A stretch of 47,240 bases of DNA from Halorhodospira neutriphila (GCF_016584055.1 NZ_NRSH01000002.1:1-47240), one strand, 5' to 3'; positions 34,489 to 43,145 are shown, counted from the first letter of the stretch. Notes: generated from the letters alone by a model not told the origin. Program-made: numbers and translations.

Positions 34489-34689
34489 TCACTCGTCCCC
34501 GCGGCGCAGGGCCAGCTCGGGCTCCTCGGCGCCCAGGGGCCAGCGCACCGCCACCTCGATGGGCGCGCAGCAGACCGGGCAGTCCTCGACGTAGTCGGCC
34601 TCCGCGCAGTCCGTGTCCACGATCAGCAGGAAGGGCTCACCGCAGTACGGGCAGGAGACCGTCCGCTCGGGGCGCCAGCTGGAATCCAT
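34489..34689 (-). CDS. CPXCG-motif zinc-ribbon protein
   Basis: A 66-residue protein with two Cys pairs, CPYCGEPF and CPVCCAPI, that make one zinc ribbon, followed by an acidic tail. This is the CPXCG small-protein family of unknown function, common in gammaproteobacteria. The ATG at 34689 is preferred; a longer in-frame start reaches into the TnpB insertion. It is convergent with the CobW-family gene. The TnpB-bearing insertion abuts its 5' side, so its native promoter may have been displaced. Confidence 0.8.
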   Translation of the reverse strand: MDSSWRPERTVSCPYCGEPFLLIVDTDCAEADYVEDCPVCCAPIEVAVRWPLGAEEPELALRRGDE

Positions 34690-34736
34690 CAGGACCTCGA
34701 CACCAGATTGCACATGTGGACACGCAAGCAAGGGCA

Positions 34737-36287
34737 TTATTGCGTTGCGCTTCGACCCACGAGATCTTGTGGGTGCGCGCTCGGCAACGTGATCCTCGGG
34801 CCGGCCCGCGCATCAGGCCGATCCGGGTCACCCCTGGAGCCCCGCCCAGGGGATCGCCGCGCCGCCTCGGGTGGGTGGCACGGCTTTCGCTCGGCGAAGC
34901 GCCGGAGCGCCTCACCGAGGACAGCACGCCGGCGGCGGCGCGGGTTCCCCATGACGGGGCAAGAACGTCTCGCCCCGAGGTTCCGGGCCGCGTTGACGTC
35001 GGCGTGCATCCGGCGACCGCAGCAGCGGCACCGGAACTCGGACTGGCTGCGGCGGTTGGCCCGCTCGACCCAGCCGCAGTGCGAGCAGGTCTGCGAGCTG
35101 TAGGCGGCGTTGACCTCGGTGTGCGTCACGCCGTAGCGCTCCTCGAGGTCCCGGAGCTTGGCCCGGAGGACGCCGCGCCCGCAGTTGGTGAGGAGCCGGT
35201 TCATCCGCCGCGACAGCCCCGGCATCCGGAAGTCCAGCCGCTCGACCGTCAGGTGGGCGGGCCGGTGCAGGTACACGAGGCGGTTCAGGATGCGGTTGAT
35301 CTCCGTGCGCAGCCAGCCACGCAGCTGCCGCACGGCCTTATCGTAGCGCCTCGAGCGCACCTTCAGCCCGGCCTTCTGCCGGTGCCGGGCGATGCGCGTG
35401 ATGCGCCGGTCCAGCCGCTCCAGGTGCTGCAGCGCGCCCCGCCCCATCCGGTCGCCGGCGTCGGTGGCGATCAGCGTCGACAGGCCGAAGTCGATCGCGA
35501 GGTCGTCGCGCAGCGGGGTGTAGGCCGCCCGCTGCGCGGCGAACGGCGCCGAGACGTCCGTGACGACGCCCACGCTGATCCGTCCGTCCCGGTCCTCGTT
35601 GACCTGGACCGTCCGGCAGCGCTGGCCCGCCCGCCGCTCGAAGTACGGGTGGGACTGGAGCGGGATCTCGATCCGCCGGCCGTGCTCGAGCGTGCCCAGG
35701 CGCAGCCAGAGCGGGAACGCCGAGGCGCTCGCCGCGCTGGACAAGCTCGCCTGCCGGCGGTCGATCACCATGTTCACCCGCTTGAACGACGGCCGCCGGT
35801 GCCGGCCGAGCACATGCCGCATGATCCGCCGCGCCAGGTCGCGCACCGCGTCCGGGACCGGCTCGCCGGTGTCCGGCATGACGACGTCCCGGCACCGATC
35901 GAACCAGGCGCCGGCCTTGTTGACCACGTGCAGCATGTGCCGCGTGCGCTCGTCGAAGCCCTCGTGCCGGGCGACGAGCTCGGCGAACTCGTTCTGGCGG
36001 TTGGCGAGGAACGAGCTCAGCGTGCCGACGACCTGGTAGCGCACCATCTGCAGGCGCTGAGCGCCAATCTCCGCCTTGGCCGCAGCGACGCCGGGCGCGG
36101 CGGCCTCTTGGGCCGCCGGCAGGTTCTTGCGGAAGCCGCCGTCGCGGAAGAAGCGCGTCCACTGGTCCGCGGCCACCGCCCGCGCCGCCCGGCGCCAGGC
36201 GCGCAGCAGCTCGCGCACGGCGGCGGCCTTGCCGGCGTTCATCGCCGTGGGCAGCAGGTCGGTGCGGTGGATGGCCGTGGCTGTCAT
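34737..36287 (-). CDS. tnpB: TnpB family RNA-guided nuclease (IS605 OrfB type)
   Basis: A 516-residue TnpB. The split RuvC domain is intact: Asp in AIDFGLSTL (about residue 264), Glu in TVERLDF (about 348), and Asp in DVNAARN (about 430). Between the last two is a zinc ribbon with two CxxC pairs (CSHCG, CRCC). An Arg-rich tail of ~85 residues follows, which may overlap the guide RNA (omegaRNA) that in this family runs from the tnpB 3' end to the element's end. All catalytic residues suggest a working guided nuclease, not a dead repressor type. The start at 36287 is five bases after the zinc-ribbon gene's stop, so the two are coupled. The N-terminal ~200 residues are longer than in compact TnpBs. 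Confidence 0.88.
   Translation of the reverse strand: MTATAIHRTDLLPTAMNAGKAAAVRELLRAWRRAARAVAADQWTRFFRDGGFRKNLPAAQEAAAPGVAAAKAEIGAQRLQMVRYQVVGTLSSFLANRQNEFAELVARHEGFDERTRHMLHVVNKAGAWFDRCRDVVMPDTGEPVPDAVRDLARRIMRHVLGRHRRPSFKRVNMVIDRRQASLSSAASASAFPLWLRLGTLEHGRRIEIPLQSHPYFERRAGQRCRTVQVNEDRDGRISVGVVTDVSAPFAAQRAAYTPLRDDLAIDFGLSTLIATDAGDRMGRGALQHLERLDRRITRIARHRQKAGLKVRSRRYDKAVRQLRGWLRTEINRILNRLVYLHRPAHLTVERLDFRMPGLSRRMNRLLTNCGRGVLRAKLRDLEERYGVTHTEVNAAYSSQTCSHCGWVERANRRSQSEFRCRCCGRRMHADVNAARNLGARRSCPVMGNPRRRRRAVLGEALRRFAERKPCHPPEAARRSPGRGSRGDPDRPDARAGPRITLPSAHPQDLVGRSATQ
34756..34773. repeat. Imperfect palindrome near the tnpB 3' end
   Basis: CCCACgAGATCTtGTGGG has an AGATCT core and five-base outer arms, with one mismatch pair. 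It lies inside the last codons of tnpB, where IS605-type right-end hairpins and the omegaRNA scaffold usually sit. Confidence 0.4.
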
Positions 36288-36291
36288 GCGG

Positions 36292-36795
36292 TCAGCGTCC
36301 GGAATCATCGTCGCCCGCGTGCTCCGGGCACGCGGGTAGGTCACCATCCACGTCGGTTTCGGCCATCTCCACGACCCTGCGCAGCACCGGATCGTCGCTG
36401 GCCATCATCCGGCGGATCCGGTGCGACAGATGCCAGGCGGTCCGGTACTGGAGGCCGAGCCGGAAGCCGAGCTGCCGGGCCGAGATGCCCTGGGATGAGC
36501 ACGCCATCAGGAACATCGCGGTCAGCCAGGTCCGGACCGGCAGATGAGAGGCCGCCATCGGCGTACCGGCGCGCGCCGAGGTGGCCCGGCCGCAGTCGCG
36601 GCAGTGGAACAGCATCTTGCGCCCCGGCAGCCGGCGCGCGTTGCCGACGGAGCCGCACCAGCGGCAGACTGGGCCTTCCGGCCAGCGCGCCGACAGGAAC
36701 AACACCTCAGCATGCGCCTCATCCGGCACCAGATCCAGGAAGCCTTGCAGGGTCAGAGGGTCATGCACCATACCCATCAAGATAGAGGGCATCAT
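36292..36795 (-). CDS. IS1595-type transposase N-terminal zinc-ribbon/HTH protein (lacks DDE domain)
   Basis: A 167-residue protein matching only the front of IS1595-family transposases: the opening helix (LQGFLDLVPDEAHAEVLF), a zinc ribbon CRWCGS...CRDCG with the GTPMAASHLPVRTWL region, and a helix-turn-helix with QLGFRLGLQYRTAWHLSHRI. It stops just after the first catalytic position, and there the Asp of the usual VEVDETY motif is Ala (VEMAETDVDG). No DDE domain follows, so it cannot be an active transposase; DNA binding is the only visible role. Three candidate starts (GTG 36798, ATG 36795, ATG 36771) exist; I chose the first ATG. Tight coupling to tnpB suggests the pair is kept together. 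Confidence 0.75.
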   Translation of the reverse strand: MMPSILMGMVHDPLTLQGFLDLVPDEAHAEVLFLSARWPEGPVCRWCGSVGNARRLPGRKMLFHCRDCGRATSARAGTPMAASHLPVRTWLTAMFLMACSSQGISARQLGFRLGLQYRTAWHLSHRIRRMMASDDPVLRRVVEMAETDVDGDLPACPEHAGDDDSGR

Positions 36796-36860
36796 CACCA
36801 GAAAGCAATAGCTCCGAGGAAGAATACCCGCTCACTGCGGACAGCCAAGGAGAGACAAGG

Positions 36861-37253
36861 ATGCACACGACGCTGACCTACACACACATCCTCGCCGCCT
36901 ACCTGAGCATCACGCTCTTCGTCGCCCGCGGCGCCCTGACCTTCGCGGGCTCCGGCTGGGCGCGCCATGCGGCGCTGCGCACGGTCCCCTCCATCGTCGA
37001 CACCGTCCTGCTCGGCACCGCCGTGGCGCTGCTCTTCGTCATCCAGGAGTACCCCTTCGTCGACCAATGGCTGACGGTGAAGGTCCTGGGGCTGGTAGTC
37101 TACATCGTGCTCGGCGCCCTGGCCCTCGGCAGCAGCGCCACCCGGGCCCGCCGGACGCGGGTGACCGCCTTCCTCGCCGCGGTCGCGGTCTTCGCCTACC
37201 TCTTCGGCGTCGGCTACACCCACAGTCCGCTCCTGACCACGGCGCTCGGCTGA
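36861..37253 (+). CDS. SirB2-like membrane protein
   Basis: A 130-residue inner-membrane protein with four hydrophobic helices, including THILAAYLSITLFVARG at the start and VVYIVLGALALGS near residue 85. The layout and the conserved His and Asp matches (THILAAYLSI, PSIVDTVLLGTAVAL, WLTVKVLGLVVYIVLG) fit SirB2/invasion expression regulator family proteins, whose biochemical role is not settled. The start has an AAGGAG site. It is 65 bp before the nsrR gene and may share its transcript. Confidence 0.82.
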   Translation: MHTTLTYTHILAAYLSITLFVARGALTFAGSGWARHAALRTVPSIVDTVLLGTAVALLFVIQEYPFVDQWLTVKVLGLVVYIVLGALALGSSATRARRTRVTAFLAAVAVFAYLFGVGYTHSPLLTTALG

Positions 37254-37314
37254 GGCCCAGGGGCGGCGCCCCGGCGGCGGCACCGCGGCCCGGGGCCCGC
37301 ACGAGGAGCAAGGC

Positions 37315-37785
37315 ATGCGACTGACGCGCCACAGCGACTACGCCCTGCGGGTGCTGCTCTACCTCGGCGCCGCCGAGGAGGGCCTGGTCACCATCGGGGC
37401 GATCGCCCAGCGCTTCGGGATCTCGCGCAACCACCTCATGAAGGTGGTCAACCGCCTGGCCGCCTACGGCTACGTGGAGACCCTGCGCGGCAAGCGGGGC
37501 GGGATCCACCTCGCCGTGGCCCCGGAGGAGATCCGCATCGGGGCGCTGCTGCGGCGCACGGAGGAGGACTTCTCCCTCGCCGAGTGCTTCAACCCCCGCG
37601 GCCAGCGCTGCCGCATCGAGGGCACCTGCGCCGTGCGGGCGCTGCTCGGCGAGGCCCTCGACGCCTTCTTCGAGGTCCTCGACCGCTACACGCTGGACGA
37701 CCTGCTGCAGAACCGCCACGACCTGGCCGCGGACCTCGCCCTGACCGAGCGCCCGCCGTGCCGCTCCTCGGGCTCCTCGACGTAA
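37315..37785 (+). CDS. nsrR: NsrR, Rrf2-family nitric-oxide-sensing repressor
   Basis: A 156-residue Rrf2 regulator. The N-terminal winged helix (MRLTRHSDYALRVLLYLG, then ISRNHLMKVVNRLAAYGYVE) and the RGKRGGI wing are typical. Three cysteines in ECFNP...RCRIEGTC (about residues 92-106) are spaced like the Fe-S ligands of NsrR rather than IscR. It senses nitric oxide through the cluster and represses NO-detoxifying genes; none of these is in this window. The ATG follows GAGCAAGGC. Confidence 0.88.
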   Translation: MRLTRHSDYALRVLLYLGAAEEGLVTIGAIAQRFGISRNHLMKVVNRLAAYGYVETLRGKRGGIHLAVAPEEIRIGALLRRTEEDFSLAECFNPRGQRCRIEGTCAVRALLGEALDAFFEVLDRYTLDDLLQNRHDLAADLALTERPPCRSSGSST

Positions 37786-37872
37786 GCGCCAGGGGTCCAC
37801 CAAGGGACCTGCCCTGGAGGGCTCGAGATCTATCGGTAGGGAGTAGAGTAATGGGTATCGAGGAGGGATACT

Positions 37873-37945
37873 GGAGCGGGTGATGGGAATCGAACCCACA
37901 TCGCCAGCGTGGGAAGCTGGTGCTCTACCATTGAGCTACACCCGC
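37873..37945 (-). tRNA. tRNA-Gly (CCC anticodon)
   Basis: Read on the minus strand: acceptor stem GCGGGTG / CACCCGC, D-arm with AGCTCAATGGTAGAGC, anticodon arm CCAGC-TTCCCAC-GCTGG with anticodon CCC, T-arm with GGTTCGATTCC, discriminator U and an encoded CCA. The 73-base span with CCA fits glycine tRNAs. It lies between nsrR and thiS with no other gene in the gap. Confidence 0.93.
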
Positions 37946-38029
37946 AAGTCAGTTTCGTATCGTACCGCTGGCAGCCCCCGATGGCAACCGGTGCGCGCCG
38001 CTGCCGCAGCGCGTTATCCTGTGGGGGCT

Positions 38030-38260
38030 ATGAGTACCGAGGCAGAGCAAGCGGTCATCCACGTCCGGATCAACGGCGAAGCGGCGCAGCTCCCCGCCGG
38101 GGCGAGCTGCGCCGACGTGCTGGCCCGGCTCGGCATCACGGAGCAGCGCCGGCTCGCCGTGGAGCGCAACGAGCAGATCGTCCCGCGCAGCCGGCTGGCA
38201 GAGCAAGAGCTCGCCGATGGCGACCGCATCGAGGTCATCCAGGCCATCGGCGGCGGCTGA
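38030..38260 (+). CDS. thiS: Sulfur carrier protein ThiS
   Basis: A 76-residue ubiquitin-fold protein that carries sulfur as a C-terminal thiocarboxylate for making the thiazole of thiamine. The Gly-Gly C-terminus (IEVIQAIGGG) and the conserved strand LAVERNEQIVPRS are visible. The start ATG is about 10 residues longer than E. coli ThiS. It is followed 24 bases later by thiG, its partner. No TPP riboswitch is visible in the ~85 bases before it, the rest of the gap being tRNA. Confidence 0.93.
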   Translation: MSTEAEQAVIHVRINGEAAQLPAGASCADVLARLGITEQRRLAVERNEQIVPRSRLAEQELADGDRIEVIQAIGGG

Positions 38261-38284
38261 CCCAACAGCGGAGATCCCTCGACC

Positions 38285-39073
38285 ATGCCCCATCGCGACC
38301 CCTTGGTGATCGCCGGACGCGAATACCACTCCCGGCTGCTCGTCGGCACAGGCAAGTACCGCGACCTCGAGCAGGCCGGCGCCGCGATCGAGGCGAGCGG
38401 CGCGGAGATCGTCACCATCGCCCTGCGCCGCAGCAACATCGGCCAGGACCCCGACGCCCCCAACCTCCTCGACGCCGTGCCGCCGGAGCGCTACACCCTG
38501 CTGCCCAACACCGCCGGCTGCTACACGGTCAAGGACGCGCTGCGCACCTGCCGGCTCGCCCGGGAGCTGCTCGACGGCCACAACCTCGTCAAGCTCGAGG
38601 TCATCGGCGACGAGCGCACGCTCTACCCCGACGTGGGCGCCACCCTGGAGGCGGCCGAGCAGCTGGTCGCCGAGGGCTTCGAGGTCATGGCCTACACCAG
38701 CGACGACCCCATCGCCGCCCGGCGGCTCGAGGAGATCGGCTGCGTGGCGGTGATGCCCCTCGCCGCGCCCATCGGCTCCGGGCTCGGCATCCAGAACAGC
38801 TACAACCTCCTCGAGATCGTCGAGCGGCTCGAGGTGCCGGTGATCGTCGACGCCGGGGTGGGGACGGCCTCCGACGTCGCCGTGGCCATGGAGCACGGCT
38901 GCGACGCCGTGCTGCTCAACACCGCCATCGCCGGGGCCGACGACCCGGTCCTCATGGCCTCGGCCATGCGCAAGGGCGTCGAGGCCGGCCGCGAGGCGTA
39001 CCGGGCCGGGCGCATCCCCAAGCGCCGCCACGCCGCCGCCTCCTCGCCGCAGGCCGGGACCTTCTTCGAGTGA
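38285..39073 (+). CDS. thiG: Thiazole synthase ThiG
   Basis: A 262-residue TIM-barrel enzyme that condenses deoxyxylulose phosphate, dehydroglycine and ThiS thiocarboxylate to thiazole phosphate. Family blocks are visible: [20 protein letters not shown], the Schiff-base lysine in [10 protein letters not shown] (about residue 102), [13 protein letters not shown] and [10 protein letters not shown]. Its stop overlaps the GTG start of trmB by four bases. ThiG is usually followed in gammaproteobacteria by trmB, as here. Confidence 0.95.
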   Translation: MPHRDPLVIAGREYHSRLLVGTGKYRDLEQAGAAIEASGAEIVTIALRRSNIGQDPDAPNLLDAVPPERYTLLPNTAGCYTVKDALRTCRLARELLDGHNLVKLEVIGDERTLYPDVGATLEAAEQLVAEGFEVMAYTSDDPIAARRLEEIGCVAVMPLAAPIGSGLGIQNSYNLLEIVERLEVPVIVDAGVGTASDVAVAMEHGCDAVLLNTAIAGADDPVLMASAMRKGVEAGREAYRAGRIPKRRHAAASSPQAGTFFE

Positions 39074-39807
39074 GCGCAGCGCGGCGGCCGATGCGCTCCT
39101 TCGTCCGCCGCGAGGGGCGCCTGACCCGGGGCCAGGCCCGCGCCCTCGAGCGCCTCTGGCCGGCCTACGGCGTCGCCCCCGAGGGGGCGCTCGAGCTCGA
39201 CGCCCTCTTCGGCCGGCGCGCCCCGCGGGTGCTCGATATCGGCTTCGGCGACGGCGAGGCCCTCGTGGAGATGGCCGCCGGCGACCCGCAGCGCGACTAC
39301 CTCGGCGCCGAGGTCTACCGGCCCGGCGTCGGCCACTGCCTGCTCTGCGCCGAGGCAGCGCAGCTCGCCAACCTGCGCGTCACCCCCCTCGACGCCGTGG
39401 CGCTGCTGCGCGAGCACCTCCCGCCGGCGTCCCTCGACGAGGTCCTGATCCTCTTCCCGGACCCGTGGCCGAAGAAGCGCCACCACAAGCGGCGCATCGT
39501 CCAGCCGGCCGTCCTCGACCTGCTCGCCGGGCGGCTGCGCGGCGGCGGCGTCCTCCACCTCGCCACCGACCGCGCCGACTACGCGGCGTGGATGCTCGAG
39601 ACCCTCGAGGCGGACCCGCGCTTCACCAACCTCGCCGGGGCCGGGCGCTTCCTGCCGCCGCCGGCCCCGCGCCCGGAGACCAAGTTCGAGCGCCGCGGCC
39701 GCGAGCTCGGCCACGAGGTCTTCGACCTGCGCTACGCGTTACACTCGACGCACCCACCCACCACCGACCCCTCAGGCGAAAGCGGCGGAGGCTCCCATGG
39801 GCGATGA
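39070..39807 (+). CDS. trmB: tRNA (guanine-N7-)-methyltransferase TrmB
   Basis: A 245-residue methyltransferase that makes m7G46 in tRNA. SAM motif I is [15 protein letters not shown] (about 50-64) and the catalytic/recognition block is [16 protein letters not shown]. The GTG at 39070 is inside the thiG stop (GTGA) and keeps the usual [12 protein letters not shown] region near the front; ATG 39091 gives a 238-residue form and is also possible. Its stop overlaps the gor start by 11 bases. The last ~15 residues are a non-family tail created by that overlap. Confidence 0.92.
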   Translation: MSAARRPMRSFVRREGRLTRGQARALERLWPAYGVAPEGALELDALFGRRAPRVLDIGFGDGEALVEMAAGDPQRDYLGAEVYRPGVGHCLLCAEAAQLANLRVTPLDAVALLREHLPPASLDEVLILFPDPWPKKRHHKRRIVQPAVLDLLAGRLRGGGVLHLATDRADYAAWMLETLEADPRFTNLAGAGRFLPPPAPRPETKFERRGRELGHEVFDLRYALHSTHPPTTDPSGESGGGSHGR

Positions 39808-41158
39808 GTTCGATCTGGTCGTGGTCGGCGCCGGCAGCGGCGGCATCGCCACGGCGCGCCGGGCGGCGGCCCACGGCGCGCAGGTGGCGGTGGTCGAGCG
39901 CCACCGCCTCGGCGGCACCTGCGTCAACGTCGGCTGCGTGCCCAAGAAGGTCATGTGGTACGCCAGCGAGACGGCGGCGACCCTCGAGCGCGCCGGCGAC
40001 TACGGCTTCACCCTCGAGGGCGCCGGGCTCGACTGGCACCGGCTGCGCAGCGCCCGGGACGCCTACGTCGAGCGGCTCAACGGCGTCTACGCCAGCAACC
40101 TCGAGCGCTCCGGGATCGCCCTCTACCGCGGCGAGGCGCAGCTGCGCGGCCCGCGCACGGTGGAGGTGGACGGCCGGCGCCTGCAGGGCCGCCACCTGCT
40201 CCTCGCCCCCGGCGGGCGGCCGAGCTGGCCGCAGATCCCGGGCGCCGAGCACGGCATCGACTCCGACGGCTTCTTCGCCCTCGACGAGCAGCCGCGGCGG
40301 GCGGCGGTCGTCGGCGCCGGCTACATCGCCGTCGAGATCGCCAGCCTCTTCCAGCACCTGGGCACGGAGACGACCCTGGCCGTCCGCCGCGACGGCCCCC
40401 TGCGCGGCTTCGATCCGCTGCTGCGCGAGGCCCTGGGCGAGGCCCTGGCCGTGGACGGCCCGGAGCTGGTCACCGGCCTCACGCCGGCGGCCTGCGAGCG
40501 CCAGGGCGACGGGACCCTCGCCCTCGTCGGCGAGGACGGCCGGCGCCTCGAGGGGCTCGACACCGTCGTCTGGGCCATCGGCCGCGAGCCGGCCACCGCC
40601 GGCCTGGGCCTCGAGGCCGCCGGCATCGCGCCGCGCAGCGACGGCGCCATCCCCGTGGACGCCTACCAGGAGACCGCCGTGCCGGGCGTCTACGCCGTCG
40701 GCGACGCCACCGGCAACGACTTCCCCCTGACGCCGGTGGCCATCGCCGCCGGGCGGCGCCTGGCCGACCGCCTCTTCGGCGGCGCCGAGGGGCGGCACCT
40801 GGCGTACCGCGATATCCCCACGGTGGTCTTCAGCCACCCGCCCATGGGGACCGTGGGCCTGAGCGAGCCCGAGGCGGCCGCCGAGTACGGCGCCGAGGCG
40901 CTCCGCTGCTACACGGCCCGCTTCATCCCCATGAACTACGCCCTCGCCCCGCAGGCGGTGAAGAAGCGCACCGCCATGAAGCTCGTCACCGTCGGCGAGC
41001 GCGAGCAGGTCGTCGGCGTCCACATCTTCGGCGAGGGGGCCGACGAGATGCTCCAGGGCTTCGCCGTCGCCGTGCGCATGGGGGCGACCAAGGCGGACCT
41101 CGACGAGACGGTGGCCATCCACCCGACCAGCGCTGAAGAGCTGGTCACCATGCGCTAA
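39797..41158 (+). CDS. gor: Glutathione-disulfide reductase
   Basis: A 453-residue flavoprotein disulfide reductase. FAD loop GAGSGGIA is at residues 12-19; the redox-active pair is in [13 protein letters not shown] (about 39-51); the NADPH loop is [10 protein letters not shown]. Two arginines in [11 protein letters not shown] match those that bind the NADPH phosphate, so NADPH use is expected. The C-terminal acid-base His is in IHPTSAEE. This is closest to glutathione reductase; the glutathione-amide reductase of some purple sulfur bacteria is the alternative, but that enzyme prefers NADH. It ends the thiS-thiG-trmB-gor run. Confidence 0.9.
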   Translation: MGDEFDLVVVGAGSGGIATARRAAAHGAQVAVVERHRLGGTCVNVGCVPKKVMWYASETAATLERAGDYGFTLEGAGLDWHRLRSARDAYVERLNGVYASNLERSGIALYRGEAQLRGPRTVEVDGRRLQGRHLLLAPGGRPSWPQIPGAEHGIDSDGFFALDEQPRRAAVVGAGYIAVEIASLFQHLGTETTLAVRRDGPLRGFDPLLREALGEALAVDGPELVTGLTPAACERQGDGTLALVGEDGRRLEGLDTVVWAIGREPATAGLGLEAAGIAPRSDGAIPVDAYQETAVPGVYAVGDATGNDFPLTPVAIAAGRRLADRLFGGAEGRHLAYRDIPTVVFSHPPMGTVGLSEPEAAAEYGAEALRCYTARFIPMNYALAPQAVKKRTAMKLVTVGEREQVVGVHIFGEGADEMLQGFAVAVRMGATKADLDETVAIHPTSAEELVTMR

Positions 41159-41229
41159 GCTGAAGGCGCTAACGAGGTTCTCGTGGAGGTTCCAGCCCCG
41201 GGCTCGCCGGAGCGCGGGAGGAGGCCCCG

Positions 41230-41784
41230 ATGATTCGCACCTTCGCCGGGATAGCGCCCCGCCCGGCCAGCAGCGCCTGGATCGACGCCACCGCCCTGGT
41301 CATCGGCGATGTCCAGCTCGGCGAGGACGCCTCCGTCTGGCCCATGGCGGTCCTGCGCGGCGACGTCCAGCGCATCGAGGTCGGCGAGCGCTCCAACATC
41401 CAGGACGCCGCGGTGGTCCACGTCGCCCACGACGGCCCCTACAGCCCCGGCGGCCTCCCGGCGATCATCGGCCGCGAGGTCACCGTCGGCCACGGCGCCG
41501 TCCTCCACGCCTGCCGCATCGGCGACCGGTGCCTGATCGGCATCGGCGCCACCGTCCTCGACGGCGCCGAGGTCGAGCGCGAGGCCATCGTCGCCAGCGG
41601 GGCGCTCGTCCCCCCGGGCAAGCGCCTCGAGGGGGGCTGGCTCTACCTCGGCAACCCGGCCCGCGCCCACCGCGAGCTGACCGACCCGGAGCGCGAGCAG
41701 CTACGCTACTCGGCCAACCACTACATCGGCCTCAAGGACCAGCACCGCGGCGAGTCGCGCCCCTCGGCCCCGGCGCCCCGCTAG
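41230..41784 (+). CDS. Gamma-class carbonic anhydrase-like protein (YrdA type)
   Basis: A 184-residue left-handed beta-helix protein. The hexapeptide repeats are clear (ALVIGDVQLGEDASVWPMAV, then NIQDAAVVHVAH and EVTVGHGAVLHACRIGD). The three histidines expected to bind zinc in gamma carbonic anhydrases are kept (VHVAHD and GHGAVLH). YrdA/PaaY-like members may have weak or no anhydrase activity. The last four bases are CTAG, shared antisense with the stop of the SNF transporter. Confidence 0.88.
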   Translation: MIRTFAGIAPRPASSAWIDATALVIGDVQLGEDASVWPMAVLRGDVQRIEVGERSNIQDAAVVHVAHDGPYSPGGLPAIIGREVTVGHGAVLHACRIGDRCLIGIGATVLDGAEVEREAIVASGALVPPGKRLEGGWLYLGNPARAHRELTDPEREQLRYSANHYIGLKDQHRGESRPSAPAPR

Positions 41785-43145
41785 CCGAGCAGCCCGAGGG
41801 AGTTGATGAAGATCACCAGGATCGCCGCCGGCACGAGGTAGCGGATCGCCCCCCGCCAGAGCCGGTAGCCCCACTGCGCGGGGAAGGAGAGCTCCTCCGC
41901 CGTCACCTGGGCGGGGAGGACCCAGCCGGCGAAGACGGCGATGAGCAGCCCGCCGAGGGGCAGCATGATGCTCGTCGACAGGTACTCCATGATCTGCTGG
42001 AAGTTCAGGCCGAAGAGCTTGACCCCCGACCAGGCGTTGAACGACAGCACCGAGCCGATGCCGACGAGCCAGGCGGCGCCGGCCACCGCCGTGGTCGCCC
42101 AGGGCCGGCGCCAGCGCCGCGTCTCCACCAGGTAGGCCGTCGCCGGCTCCATGATCGAGATCGCCGAGCTCAGCGCCGCGAAGGAGACGAGCAGGAAGAA
42201 CAGCGTCCCGAAGAAGGCGCCGGCCGGCATCTGCCCGAAGCCGTAGGAGAGGGTCACGAAGATCAGCCCCGGCCCGCTGCCCGGGTCGAGCCCGGCGGCG
42301 AGGACGATGGGGAAGACCGCCAGCCCGGCGAGGATGGCCACGATGGTGTCCGCGCCGGCGATCAGGCCGGTGTTCCCCGGCACCGAGGAGCGGCTCGAGA
42401 GGTAGGAGCCGTAGGCCATGATGGCGCCGAGGCCGATGCTCATGGAGAAGAAGGCCTGCCCCATGGCGACCAGCACCGCCTTGCCCGAGAGGGCCCCGAA
42501 GTCCGGCGTGAACATGTACGCCAGGGCCTCGGTGAAGGCGCCGGCGCCCATGCCGTAGCCGACCATCACCAGCAGCAGCAGGAAGAGCAGCGGCATGAGC
42601 AGCTGCACCCCCTTCTCGAGGCCGCGCTCGACGCCGCGGGAGACGATCCCCGCCGTCAGGGCCATGAAGAGCGTATGCCAGAGCAGCAGCTGCCCGGGGC
42701 TGGCGAGCAGCTGGCTGAAGAACTGCTCCACCGCCTGGGTGTCGGCGCCCGTGAAGGTCCCGGCGGCGCTGTACGGGACGTAGGCGAGCGCCCAGCCGGC
42801 GACCACGGAGTAGAACGACAGGACCAGGAAGCCGGCGAGCACCCCCAGCCAGCCGAGGGTCTGCCAGGCGGGCCGCGCCCCGTAGCGGCCCGGCAGCGCC
42901 CGCATGGTGTTGATCGGGCTCTGCCGGCCGTGGCGGCCGAGCAGGATCTCGGCCATCATCACGGGGACGCCGACGAGCAGGATGCAGGCGAGGTAGACGA
43001 GGATGAAGGCGCCGCCGCCGTTCTCGCCGACGATATACGGGAAGCGCCAGATATTGCCCAGGCCGACGGCCGAGCCCGTGGCCGCCAAGATGAAGGCCCA
43101 GCGCGATCCCCATTCACCGTGGATGGACTGGCGATTCTCCGGCAT
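41781..43145 (-). CDS. Sodium-dependent transporter, SNF (neurotransmitter symporter) family
   Basis: A 454-residue membrane protein with about eleven to twelve helices. The NSS/SNF family opens with the signature GSAVGLGNIWRFPYIVGENG near residues 25-44, followed by a cluster of Na+- and substrate-binding helices. These symporters take up amino acids or small zwitterions with Na+, which fits a saline habitat (inference). The start ATG at 43145 follows the usual N-terminus. Its stop shares the palindromic CTAG with the carbonic anhydrase gene. Confidence 0.9.
   Translation of the reverse strand: MPENRQSIHGEWGSRWAFILAATGSAVGLGNIWRFPYIVGENGGGAFILVYLACILLVGVPVMMAEILLGRHGRQSPINTMRALPGRYGARPAWQTLGWLGVLAGFLVLSFYSVVAGWALAYVPYSAAGTFTGADTQAVEQFFSQLLASPGQLLLWHTLFMALTAGIVSRGVERGLEKGVQLLMPLLFLLLLVMVGYGMGAGAFTEALAYMFTPDFGALSGKAVLVAMGQAFFSMSIGLGAIMAYGSYLSSRSSVPGNTGLIAGADTIVAILAGLAVFPIVLAAGLDPGSGPGLIFVTLSYGFGQMPAGAFFGTLFFLLVSFAALSSAISIMEPATAYLVETRRWRRPWATTAVAGAAWLVGIGSVLSFNAWSGVKLFGLNFQQIMEYLSTSIMLPLGGLLIAVFAGWVLPAQVTAEELSFPAQWGYRLWRGAIRYLVPAAILVIFINSLGLLG

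Larger units (their letters stand above)
34690..36800 (-). mobile_element. TnpB-carrying insertion with an IS1595-like zinc-ribbon gene
   Basis: The unit holds two minus-strand genes, the IS1595 N-terminal fragment and TnpB, set between the CPXCG and SirB2-like genes. No Y1 (IS200/IS605) or serine transposase is present and no terminal inverted repeats could be found by eye, as expected for IS605-type ends. Limits are approximate: the gene-bounded extent is given. An 18-base imperfect palindrome (34756-34773) lies inside the tnpB 3' end and may be part of the right end. Confidence 0.6.

Noticed and set aside
34737-36795. IS1595 transposase gene interrupted by TnpB insertion.
   Set aside because: The missing DDE half is not found on the far side of the TnpB gene; the neighbour there is the CPXCG gene.
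37946-38029. TPP riboswitch upstream of thiS.
   Set aside because: No CTGAGA or ACCTGATC-like core is visible in the 84 bases between the tRNA and thiS.
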